Assembly: GCA_005116745.1 (NCBI GenBank)
Contig: SWDS01000002.1
Span: forward strand, 40,552 to 104,551
DNA length: 64,000 nt
Origin: Nitrospira sp.
GTDB lineage: Bacteria; Nitrospirota; Nitrospiria; Nitrospirales; Nitrospiraceae
Direction of reading: 5' to 3'
The notes beneath the pieces were generated by a model that saw only the letters and a program-made list of their open reading frames with translations, ran no database searches and was not told the DNA's origin. Below are positions 35,045-42,786 of this stretch, piece after piece. Position 1 is the first letter of the stretch. Each line of letters begins with the position of its first letter. A program made the position numbers and the translations under genes.

Positions 35045-35986
35045 TTACTGGAAAATGATTTGCTCAATTTGACATTGACGCGCCGGCACTTCTTCTTGCT
35101 TGCCATCCGCAAAATTCACGATCAGGTGGTTCGGCTGCTGTGGGGCGTGCTGGAGATCTACCGTGCCAGATCTATTTTCAAAAACGACGACCAGCGACGG
35201 CATCGTTGCCTCAGAACTGATCGGTTGCTCCTCTTTCACCTGCTCCACTTTCGGCGAGGCAATTTTTTGTTTTTGTGGACCCCTGAGCTTGGCGGATAAC
35301 GCCGACACGGTCGCCCGCGTAATCTCCTGATCTGTGGAACACCAACGCTCAACCTCCTTGGAAAACTCCTTATACAGATTCCGCAAATCGTAGAGCGTCT
35401 TGGCTGATGAACATTTTCCTGATGTGTAAATCTCATCGATGCAAGCCGGTGGATCGATGAGTGCGAGATGATTCGTGACCATGGACCGATTCACGCCAAG
35501 CAGTTCGGCAATCTGGGCCTGCTTCTCTCCCTCGTCCATCTTCCTCTTGATGAAGATCGCCAGCTCACGCGGCTTCAGATCTTCCCGCTGCAAATTCTCG
35601 ATGACTTGCTGGTAGTCGGTATGCGACCGATCGACGAAGGCAGGAATCGTGGCTTTCCCGACAGCTTTCGACGCTCTGAGTCGGCGTGCGCCAAAATTCA
35701 AGATCCATCGCTTCTGCTCCGTGGGGTGCGGACGAATCGAGATGGGTGTTTTGACTCCGTGCAGCCTGATACTGTTCTCCAGTTCCTCCATGCTCTCCGC
35801 ACCGAACTCTCGGCGTGGCTGCTCAGGATCTTCGTCAATGTCTTTGACTTGGATTTGAAGTGGGCGCCCTAAGACTTCAGCCGTCACGATCCGTTCTTTG
35901 GCGATTGGATCTGGAGCAGGAACCGGAGCAGGAGTCGTACGGTCAAGAGCCGTGAGATCCAGTGTCGCCGTCATTGGTTTTTTCAT
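35045..35986 (-). CDS. ParB-family partition/transcription protein, KorB-like
   Basis: 313 residues. N-terminal ParB domain with DIDEDPEQPRREFG, a GARR box (NFGARRLRA, residues ~97-105) in place of the usual GERR, and ENLQRED (residues 130-136). The HTH is AQIAELLGVNRSMVTNHLALID (residues ~157-178). The linker LYDLRNLYKEFSKEVERW and the C-terminal part with VDLQHAPQQPNHLIVNFADGKQEEV resemble KorB of IncP plasmids, whose C-terminus has an SH3-like dimer domain. KorB-type ParB proteins bind palindromes and CTP. Start ATG 35986 overlaps the parA stop by 4 bp (ATGA). Confidence 0.85.
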   Translation of the reverse strand: MKKPMTATLDLTALDRTTPAPVPAPDPIAKERIVTAEVLGRPLQIQVKDIDEDPEQPRREFGAESMEELENSIRLHGVKTPISIRPHPTEQKRWILNFGARRLRASKAVGKATIPAFVDRSHTDYQQVIENLQREDLKPRELAIFIKRKMDEGEKQAQIAELLGVNRSMVTNHLALIDPPACIDEIYTSGKCSSAKTLYDLRNLYKEFSKEVERWCSTDQEITRATVSALSAKLRGPQKQKIASPKVEQVKEEQPISSEATMPSLVVVFENRSGTVDLQHAPQQPNHLIVNFADGKQEEVPARQCQIEQIIFQ

Positions 35987-36765
35987 TCTGTCACCCCCAT
36001 CGTATGAGCAACTTTTTGAAAGATTGGTTTGAGATGCATCCACGCATCGCGTGAACTGGTTTTCTGCAAGGTCCAGATCGGCGCCCCCATCGCCTGAGCT
36101 TCAGCCACAGCCGTGCGTGAGGGAATGGCGGCCATCCGTCCATCATCCAATCGGATGAAGAGCGACGCAAAGGCTCTACTGAGTTGTTCCATATTGCCGC
36201 GTTGGAAGGGAGTAGGCTCCACCAGATTTGGAAGGAGGCCAATGAATCGGAGATCTTTATTCAGCGTACTTTGTATCTTTAACACTTGCGCTCGTAACGC
36301 GGCAATGCCATCAACGGCCTCTTGGTTCAATTGAATAGGAGACAGTACGAAATCTCCCACCACGAGCGACGCGAGCACACGAATATCTGGATTCGGGTTT
36401 GTATCGATGATGGCCACATCGAATCGGTCATCCATTTCGTTGAGGAACAGTCTGAGATTGTTCGCGAACTGGTTGTGATCTTCTTCTCGTCGTTCGAGTT
36501 TGAGCAGATCGACATGGGATGGAATCACGACAAATTTCCCATCCTCAATGGTGGTGACAGGATCAGTCAACAGCTGATTGGCTGTGACCGCCGAGATGGT
36601 GGCCAGTTTCGAGGTGATGATATTTTTCGAGGTATTTCCCTGATGGTCTAAGTCAATGATCAAGACCCGCTTCTTGAGCAGTTCGACGAGAAAGTACCCC
36701 AGCTGGCAGGCAATTGCTGTTTTCCCCACGCCACCCTTCTGATTGGCTAAGACCAACGTTTTCAT
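35983..36765 (-). CDS. ParA-family partition ATPase (IncC/type Ib-like)
   Basis: 260 residues from the ATG at 36765, with GGAGAG upstream. The deviant Walker A KGGVGKTA (residues 10-17) and DLDHQGNTSKN are clear, and VAIIDTNPNPDIRVLASLVVGDFVLSPIQL is the Walker B/signature region. It has no N-terminal HTH, so it is the short type, as in IncC of RK2 or chromosomal Soj. It forms an operon with the KorB-like gene, and the two 20-bp palindromes lie beyond it. The pair may segregate a former plasmid or act as a regulator. Confidence 0.88.
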   Translation of the reverse strand: MKTLVLANQKGGVGKTAIACQLGYFLVELLKKRVLIIDLDHQGNTSKNIITSKLATISAVTANQLLTDPVTTIEDGKFVVIPSHVDLLKLERREEDHNQFANNLRLFLNEMDDRFDVAIIDTNPNPDIRVLASLVVGDFVLSPIQLNQEAVDGIAALRAQVLKIQSTLNKDLRFIGLLPNLVEPTPFQRGNMEQLSRAFASLFIRLDDGRMAAIPSRTAVAEAQAMGAPIWTLQKTSSRDAWMHLKPIFQKVAHTMGVTE

Positions 36766-37101
36766 CAACGCTCTCCTTCTTCACGGATTTGTGAATGCCG
36801 CCTTCTTCAGTTGCTTCCTTTTTTGAATGACCTGCGTCACGAATCCATGGCCTGCATGACCCTGTATTGGCAAATTGAAGCGGAGCACTCAGGACTAACA
36901 GACTTCATCACCGTCTCTTTGATGTCTACCACCAGACGACACTCGTCTCTTGCTCAAGATGCTCCATGGAAACGATCATCTCGTGAAAGCTGAGCACTAC
37001 GTGAAACAACGTGCTTCATAAAGGTTGTCATGAAAATATTCTCCACTCCGTTTCTGAACGGAGCAGTATCCTAGGTAGTATGAATTGTCAATCATCTTCC
37101 T
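36766..37101. other. Upstream region of the parA-korB pair
   Basis: No supported gene. It holds a perfect short hairpin CTCCGTT-TCTG-AACGGAG (37046-37063). Near 36999 ACGTGAAACA matches one half of the common chromosomal parS, but the other half does not. The parA promoter must be here. Confidence 0.45.
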
Positions 37102-37230
37102 CCATCAGGGGAAACGATCAACCTCGTGCGACCGGCAGGGATCAAAAAGAAAGGTGCCACTGAAGCCGAAGCAGTCTCGCGCATGGTTGACTACGTCGAC
37201 ATGAAAGATGTGGCAGCGCAGCGTCCATAG
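37102..37230 (+). pseudogene. Fragment of a second radical SAM gene (C-terminal, internally deleted)
   Basis: In one open frame it reads PSGETINLVRPAGIKK and KGATEAEAVSRMVDYVD, then MKDVAAQRP and a stop. The corresponding parts of the intact radical SAM protein read SGETINRVRQAGIKK and, ~50 residues later, KGATKAEVLSRLVEHADMKDAAAQ. The 129-bp fragment thus keeps two separated pieces of that C-terminus joined together. Confidence 0.75.
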
Positions 37231-37356
37231 ATGGAGGATGCGTGCTCAGTCTGTACCAGGCCCTTGACATCCTCTTCTACAGCATATAATCAGGCGCCCT
37301 GTTTGGATGAGACTTGATCAGTCACGCTGAGAAACCTGGCCTAGTAGATTGGAACG

Positions 37357-38271
37357 ATGCTGAGATCTTTCAACGCTTCAACCTTCGTTTTGGCCTACTT
37401 ACTTCTTGCCGGCTGCTCGTTCATCGAGTCTCCGAAAGAAGAGGCAAATTCCCACTCACCCGTTTCCACTCAGGCCGCAAGCGAGAACGTCATCGTCAAC
37501 AATAATTATCTGGAGTCGTGCCGTGCAAAGGGTGTCCCCATTCCACCCGATTGGGAACCGGTATCATCAGACTGGGAACGCCACGGCAACCTTCACACGA
37601 TCCTCCTGACGCCGAACACGTTGGATCAATCTCCTGTGGATGAGACCTCATTCGCGAGCGTCTGGTCATACGCACCGCCTCAAGGAAGAGGCGCCTGCAT
37701 TGCGCTGGGGAGGAATGGTGGGTCATTCCAAGTCATCTGTCAAAGCGCCACGACGGGGTACGCCTGTTTTTGGAATAACGACCCGCGTTCGCCAGCGACC
37801 AGCTGGACCCCTGAGACCGCCGAGGTTCGAATAATCTCACTTCGCGATCCTGTTCAAGGGTTTGCGCCTGGCACCGCACCCTGTACTGACTGCCATCGTG
37901 GGAACAACGCCTTCCTCTATGCTCCCGACGATCCGACCTGGGCCACGGTGTTGCGACCAAAACAGGAGCGTCCGACATTCACCACTCAGGTTGAACAATC
38001 ATCCCATCACGGACAACTCACGTTCGGCTCGACCACAACCACCTATCCTCGCTTTATCCCGATTGGAGGAAACGCCGTCGCACTCCACAATCCGCTGCCG
38101 ACTATGACTGGGTGCTCAGGATCCTGTCACGAGCTGCACCTTGAGATCTTCCAAAAGAATCGTACAGCCGAAGGCTATGTGCGGATCCCACGGCCTATGG
38201 GTCCCAACTGTGCTCAGAACTCCCCACCGGATGATCCGACTTGGAATTGCTATCATAGTAACGGGTCATGA
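37357..38271 (+). CDS. Lipoprotein with CxxCH heme-type motif
   Basis: 304 residues. Lipobox LLLAGC (Cys20) gives a lipid-anchored periplasmic protein. Motif CTDCH (C176, C179, H180) is a perfect c-type heme site; CSGSCHE (C253, C257, H258) is a CxxxCH variant. Other cysteines (C55, C114, C128, C137) could form disulfides. The fold resembles secreted cytochrome-like or hydrolase-like proteins, but I recognise no family. Possibly an electron-transfer lipoprotein. Gene neighbours give no clear pathway. Confidence 0.7.
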   Translation: MLRSFNASTFVLAYLLLAGCSFIESPKEEANSHSPVSTQAASENVIVNNNYLESCRAKGVPIPPDWEPVSSDWERHGNLHTILLTPNTLDQSPVDETSFASVWSYAPPQGRGACIALGRNGGSFQVICQSATTGYACFWNNDPRSPATSWTPETAEVRIISLRDPVQGFAPGTAPCTDCHRGNNAFLYAPDDPTWATVLRPKQERPTFTTQVEQSSHHGQLTFGSTTTTYPRFIPIGGNAVALHNPLPTMTGCSGSCHELHLEIFQKNRTAEGYVRIPRPMGPNCAQNSPPDDPTWNCYHSNGS

Positions 38272-38405
38272 TCCGATAGGGTCGCGTGAACTCATGTGGC
38301 TGATTGTCATTTTTATAAACTTTTTCAATCACATAGCGACCATCCATTGAGTTGCCTTGTTCAATACTTTTCCTTGATGTAGCCTTTCTCAGGAATCGAC
38401 GCCAC

Positions 38406-38801
38406 ATGAAAGACAAGAAGCGCCTTCCCACCGATGGTGGACCAATCAAATGGGTGAGTCCCTTCGCATCACTGAAGCAGACTGAACTGTCGCCGACTTC
38501 ACCCGCTGGATCTGTTGCCGACCAGGGCATACCTGAACTCGTCGTCCACAAGAAGAACCGTGGGCGAGTGGATATCATTCGTCAGACAGCACACCGTGGT
38601 GGGAAAACCGTCACGGTCGTCACAGGGTTTGTCGGGATCGGTCAAGCCGAGAAGGCACTCCTTGCCAAGCGGATGCAGAAGGTCTGTGGGTCAGGCGGAA
38701 CGGTCAAAGAGGGGAGGATCGAGATTCAAGGGGATCAGCGCGAGTCGGTCGCCCGCATTCTCATCGATGCAGGATTTCGCCCGGTCTTCGCTGGAGGATA
38801 A
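38406..38801 (+). CDS. SUI1/eIF1-type translation factor (YciH-like)
   Basis: 131 residues from the ATG at 38406. The SUI1 domain is clear in the C-terminal half: GGKTVTVVTGFVGIG, LAKRMQKVCGSGGTVKEGRIEIQGDQRESVARILIDAGFRPVFAGG. Bacterial YciH proteins resemble eIF1 and are thought to influence start-codon selection. The N-terminal ~50 residues contain KKRLPTDGGPIKWVSPFASLKQTE. It follows the lipoprotein gene by 135 bp. Confidence 0.88.
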   Translation: MKDKKRLPTDGGPIKWVSPFASLKQTELSPTSPAGSVADQGIPELVVHKKNRGRVDIIRQTAHRGGKTVTVVTGFVGIGQAEKALLAKRMQKVCGSGGTVKEGRIEIQGDQRESVARILIDAGFRPVFAGG

Positions 38802-38862
38802 TGCGCCGTTCTATCGGCGAGAACAACACCGCTTGCATGAAGGAGACACATTATGGTCGAAA

Positions 38863-39066
38863 CTACCTTCCACCCCTGCGTGTGGATCTGACGAGGAATT
38901 GGAGCATTGTCCCGTCAGTCGTTTTGGTCATCACACTATGAGACGCGGCTGACGACCAACGGCGCAGCCTCCATTCTTTGTACAGTAGGATTCCCCCCGC
39001 AATCGCCGCTACCCCACCGAACAGCCACCACATACTCATAGGTCCTCCAAGATCGTCAGGCTCCAT
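38863..39066 (-). CDS. Possible small membrane protein
   Basis: 67 residues with one hydrophobic helix (MSMWWLFGGVAAIAGGILLYKEWRL) and a basic C-terminal side. The ATG at 39066 or an internal ATG at 39039 could start it. No family and no clear ribosome-binding site. It overlaps no supported gene; coding status is uncertain. Confidence 0.3.
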   Translation of the reverse strand: MEPDDLGGPMSMWWLFGGVAAIAGGILLYKEWRLRRWSSAASHSVMTKTTDGTMLQFLVRSTRRGGR

Positions 39067-39240
39067 GCGCCCCTCGCACTCACCATGCTCCGCGAGCGCG
39101 TAGGATCACCGTCTAGGATCTCGTCTTCACAATGTTCTCGCGTTCACTGCCTGAGCTCAGCGTCAGCCGGGTACCGTCTGAAACATTCTCTCTCCCTTTT
39201 ACCATAGTCCTACGAGATAACATATCGCAGATTGAACCTC

Positions 39241-40285
39241 CCAATGCATAATATTCAACCGCTTCTGGTCAGCGCGTGAAAGACCTCGTTGGGCGTGTGA
39301 AAGCCGAGCGATTTTCTGGGTCGGCGGTTGAGCAGGCGTTCCACTTTCGCCACCGTTGCCGGGTGAATTGTAGTGCAGTCCGTCCCCGTTGGAAAGAAGT
39401 CCCGAATCAGGCCATGGGTGTTCTCATTCACGCCGCGCTCCCACGCATGATAGGGCGTGGCAAAGAAGACGTGGGCTTGCAGGCGGTGCGCGGTCTGTCG
39501 GTGTCCGGCGAACTCGTTGCCGTTGGCATAGGTAATGGTGTGGACGTAGTCGCGCAGCGGGGACATCCCGCGCACCGTGGCGCGGTGCGTAGCGGCTGCT
39601 GTGGGGCGGGGTAATTTCGAGATGGTGGTGAAGAGGCGTTTGCGCGCAACATGGGTGAGCCGCGCTCCCTTGTGGTGGGCCCCCACGATAGTGTCGCCCT
39701 CCCAATCGCCCAGCCGCGCCTTTGCGGCTACAATCGCAGGCCGTTCTGCAATGTCGGTCCGATGAGGAATCACGCCACGTCCCGCCGTCTGAGCCCCACG
39801 TCGGTTGTAGCGCTTGCCCCGTCGGCGCAAGAACCGCCAGCGGTCGCCGCCTGCGCGTTTGTTAGCCCAGATCAGCTGGTAAATCCATTCATGGCTGAGG
39901 GAGATCCCGTACGTGGCTCGCACCCAGACACTCAACTGCTCCGGACTCCAGCGTTCCGTGCGCAGCTTGCGAACGAGGGCGCGACGGATCTGATCCGTCA
40001 ACTTGCGTGGCTGGTGCCGAACCTGCTCCTGGCGGGCTTGTGCCTGGCGCTGCGCTTGCTGAAACCGGTAGCCTCGTTGCCCCATGTTCCGGGCGAGTTC
40101 CCGGCTCACGGTTCCCTGGCTGAACCCCAAGGCCTTGCCGATCTCGGCCTGGGTGAGGCCTGCCTTCCGCAAGGCATACAGCTGACATCGATCTTCGTAG
40201 GTGATCCGACAATAGGTGCGCATCAGTAACCCCTTGGTGTCCCAAGAGGTTACTCCATCACGCCGTCGGTGCAATTATGCACTGG
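39241..40285 (-). mobile_element. IS30-family insertion sequence
   Basis: About 1045 bp bounded by 12-bp terminal inverted repeats: CCAATGCATAAT at 39241 and ATTATGCACTGG at 40285, one mismatch between them. The single transposase gene lies inside on the minus strand. Flanking bases do not show an obvious longer target duplication, and the 2-3 bp one usual for IS30 cannot be set from one copy. Confidence 0.8.
39255..40223 (-). CDS. IS30-family transposase, probably catalytically dead
   Basis: 322 residues from ATG 40223 (MRTYCRITYEDRCQLYALRK, the usual IS30 start). N-terminal HTH with GLTQAEIGKALGFSQGTVSREL. The DDE core has DWEGD (first Asp) and NENTHGLIRDFFP (Glu267). The middle motif, normally T-x-DNG-x-EF, reads TYANGNEF, with Ala (codon GCC) where the second catalytic Asp belongs. 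The frame is otherwise open. The element may be unable to move by itself. Confidence 0.9.
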   Translation of the reverse strand: MRTYCRITYEDRCQLYALRKAGLTQAEIGKALGFSQGTVSRELARNMGQRGYRFQQAQRQAQARQEQVRHQPRKLTDQIRRALVRKLRTERWSPEQLSVWVRATYGISLSHEWIYQLIWANKRAGGDRWRFLRRRGKRYNRRGAQTAGRGVIPHRTDIAERPAIVAAKARLGDWEGDTIVGAHHKGARLTHVARKRLFTTISKLPRPTAAATHRATVRGMSPLRDYVHTITYANGNEFAGHRQTAHRLQAHVFFATPYHAWERGVNENTHGLIRDFFPTGTDCTTIHPATVAKVERLLNRRPRKSLGFHTPNEVFHALTRSG

Positions 40286-40414
40286 CTACTTGAATCTGCG
40301 GATCTTTTGATACAGCACTGCGCTGTATCCTCCATGCAGATTTTTCCATAGCCCGTACCCTTCATGTGCTAGACCTAGCCCGGTACAATAGCTTATGTTT
40401 GAGGAAGGACGAGT

Positions 40415-41383
40415 ATGACCTTCACTCCTGCCCCCTTCTATATTCTCTGCGGCTCCCTTGGCGCCGGCAAGACGACCCTGCTGATGCGGTTGCTTGAGTA
40501 TTGGAAAGCACAGGGTCGACGGACTGGTGTCCTGATGAACGAAGCGGGGTCCGTCAGTATCGATGGCCCTCGCGCGGGAACGCTCGCCGAGCAGGTCATG
40601 AATCTGGCCGGGGGCTGCGTCTGTTGCGACACAAAGGAAGATCTTTCCTGGGGCATCGCACAACTGGTGCGCGACCATGGATCGGATGTGCTGATTCTGG
40701 AATGTTCAGGGCTGGCCGATCCCGCCGAAGTCGTCGACGCCGTGACGGATGCCTACACCGCACGCTTGGCTTCCCTTGAACGGGTGATCGCGCTGCTACA
40801 TCCTGTCTCGACCGACGAAAGCCATTCCAGCGCCTATGTGACGACGCAAGCCATTCGCTGTGCCGATGAACTCATCTTGAACAAGCGAGACCTGTATGTT
40901 CCAGGCCATTGGGAACGGTTCCGCACAGGCATTGTCGAACAAAACCCCTATGCCCGCCTATGGGAAACATCCCATGCCCGTCTTGATGCCGCAGACCTCT
41001 TGGCTCCACACCCTTCCAGGAAACCGACAGCTCCCACCAATGTACTTTTTGGCAAGGCACAGATCTCATCCCGGCCAAGGGCGACCTATCATCCGATCGC
41101 GACAACCGTCTTATTACCTGGTCCGCTGAATCGCCAGCGTTTCTTAGCCTGGATGAAGACAATCCCGAAGCAACTGGAGCGGGCGAAAGGATATGTCCGG
41201 TTTGGGAAGGAACCGGAGCTGCAGGAATTCCAATACGCGCTGCCGGGACAGTCCACGATCACACCAGTGACACTCTTGGATGAGCCAACGTCTGCCCTGG
41301 TACTGATTGGTCGGGGATACGATGTCGATCGACTGGAGGCTGGCTTGTTAGCCACGGTTGAGGAACCAACATCGCCTGCGTAA
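40415..41383 (+). CDS. CobW/COG0523-family GTPase (metallochaperone-like)
   Basis: 322 residues. P-loop CGSLGAGKTT (residues 12-21), metal-binding GGCVCC (C68, C70, C71) and LNKRD (NKxD). The C-terminal domain runs from ~230 to the end. COG0523 GTPases deliver Zn2+, Co2+ or other metals to target proteins. A good GAGGAAGG precedes the ATG. It converges with the PAP2 gene, whose stop is 3 bp away. Confidence 0.88.
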   Translation: MTFTPAPFYILCGSLGAGKTTLLMRLLEYWKAQGRRTGVLMNEAGSVSIDGPRAGTLAEQVMNLAGGCVCCDTKEDLSWGIAQLVRDHGSDVLILECSGLADPAEVVDAVTDAYTARLASLERVIALLHPVSTDESHSSAYVTTQAIRCADELILNKRDLYVPGHWERFRTGIVEQNPYARLWETSHARLDAADLLAPHPSRKPTAPTNVLFGKAQISSRPRATYHPIATTVLLPGPLNRQRFLAWMKTIPKQLERAKGYVRFGKEPELQEFQYALPGQSTITPVTLLDEPTSALVLIGRGYDVDRLEAGLLATVEEPTSPA

Positions 41384-41386
41384 TCC

Positions 41387-41971
41387 TCAGGATCTGACTT
41401 CAACTTTTCCAATCGGCATGACGACTGACGCCAACTTCTTCCGGAACCTCGGCCATTGCAGCAGTGCCCAAGCTGCTCCTCCGCCGATCACGCCACCAAG
41501 CATCCACCCAGCAAACACATCCGTCACATAATGAGCGCCGATAAACACGCGGGAAAATCCGACGAATGCCACAATCGGCCAGGTGATCCAGCCTGATTTG
41601 GGATAGAGGACTTGCAGGAATGCCGCGATGGCGGCAGTGTTGGCCGCGTGGTTCGATGGGAAGCTGAACAATCCCCCACAGCCACTCAGTTCGATCTTGA
41701 CGGCTTCGGCCAACGCCCGACAGGGTCGGACTCGTTCAAAGAACCATTTGAGCTGTCCACCAACGAAATCGGTGAGTCCGACGGCTGCCCCCAGAACTGG
41801 ACCGCCCAACAGCGCCTCTCGCCTGTTGCTCCAGATCCAATAGGCAATCGCGCAGGCCCCTGGAAGATAGAGCGTGCTGCGGTGTCCCAGTTGCAGGAAA
41901 AAGTAATCGGCCGCCGCTGACTGGCCTGCCAATCCGTTGATCGCCAGGAAGAGGATCTCGTCCACGCTCAT
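41387..41971 (-). CDS. PAP2-type phosphatase, membrane-bound
   Basis: 194 residues with about six hydrophobic segments. The three PAP2 motifs are KWFFERVRPCR (Lys...Arg-Pro), SFPSNHAAN (Ser-Gly/Asn-His type) and SRVFIGAHYVTDVFAG (Arg...His...Asp). It should hydrolyse lipid phosphates such as undecaprenyl pyrophosphate or phosphatidic acid in the inner membrane. Convergent with the CobW gene. Substrate unknown. Confidence 0.88.
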   Translation of the reverse strand: MSVDEILFLAINGLAGQSAAADYFFLQLGHRSTLYLPGACAIAYWIWSNRREALLGGPVLGAAVGLTDFVGGQLKWFFERVRPCRALAEAVKIELSGCGGLFSFPSNHAANTAAIAAFLQVLYPKSGWITWPIVAFVGFSRVFIGAHYVTDVFAGWMLGGVIGGGAAWALLQWPRFRKKLASVVMPIGKVEVRS

Positions 41972-42071
41972 GCGTGCGACGATAAAGCGTTACTCGCTAC
42001 CCGTCAAGCGTCAACCGATCTTTGGTGGAATACGCACCGAACAGCGAATGGCCCAGCACAATTGATGTGGC

Positions 42072-42509
42072 TTACCTGGTCCGAAAATGGATTCTGACCG
42101 TCAGTTCTCCGTCCACCGGATCGTCCCCTTTCATCTGGGGATCGAATGTCCATTTACCAAGCGCCGTGACTCCAGAGGTCGTCAGTTCGCGATGCTTGCA
42201 GGGTTCCAGCACCACGACAGTCACCTTTGCATGCTTGGAAACCAACAATCGGGCCTTCATCCAATCATCGATTTCTTGACTATTGAGCGAGGCAGGAATG
42301 CCAGGCCAGGGCGTTGACTTGGCCACAGGGCCCAATTGTTGATCCTTATTGAGGGGAAGTCCATGGACATGGACTTCCGGCAACTCAAGCACGTCATCAT
42401 GGTGATCACTCTCATGGGTGGCCTCATCACCGACCACCGCATAGAGCACAGCCGGCCACGCCAAGACAACAGCACAGAGTATTGTGAGAAAGTGTCGCAT
42501 GCCCCACAT
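42072..42509 (-). CDS. Periplasmic protein with TonB C-terminal-like domain
   Basis: 145 residues. Signal peptide MRHFLTILCAVVLAWPAVLYA (an ATG at 42500 is also usable), then a His/Asp-rich stretch (ATHESDHHDDVLELPEVHVHG). The C-terminal ~55 residues (VTVVVLEPCKHRELTTSGVTALGKWTFDPQMKGDDPVDGELTVRIHF) resemble the TonB C-terminal domain. It lacks the usual Pro-rich linker and N-terminal anchor. It lies 277 bp downstream of the TonB receptor gene and may serve it, or bind metal through the His-rich part. Confidence 0.65.
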   Translation of the reverse strand: MWGMRHFLTILCAVVLAWPAVLYAVVGDEATHESDHHDDVLELPEVHVHGLPLNKDQQLGPVAKSTPWPGIPASLNSQEIDDWMKARLLVSKHAKVTVVVLEPCKHRELTTSGVTALGKWTFDPQMKGDDPVDGELTVRIHFRTR

Positions 42510-42661
42510 TCTACGCTATCACCATCCAGATGCTCAAACGGGCCACACCTTCTCACCCGCCCACCCCCGTGCGCCCGCTTCGCCGACTTAGCGAGGCGAG
42601 CCAAGACGCGTATGACTCCAAAAGACCACAGGCTCCCGCTTAAGACGCCAAAGATTCTTCA

Positions 42662-42786
42662 CCAGATGCCCAACAGGGTCATCCAGCAAGGCCGCAGGGA
42701 GCCCGCCGACTGAGGCGTACCCTTGTGGTACGTCGCAGGGAGACGGGCGACTGAGAACGATGCTGGTGACCTTGTTCGGCATCTGG
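42662..42786. repeat. Dispersed imperfect-palindrome repeat, copy 3
   Basis: 125 bp with inverted arms CCAGATGCCCAACAGGGTC and ...GACCTTGTTCGGCATCTGG; the core contains CCAGCAAGGCCGCAGGGAG. It ends one base before the stop codon (42787-42789) of the TonB receptor. Same layout as copy 1 (23765-23888); arms differ by point changes. Confidence 0.75.

Noticed and set aside
36991..37010. A sequence with ACGTGAAACA resembling half of the common parS site upstream of parA
   Set aside because: Only one half matches; the other half (GAGCACT) does not. Possible by chance, so not annotated as parS.
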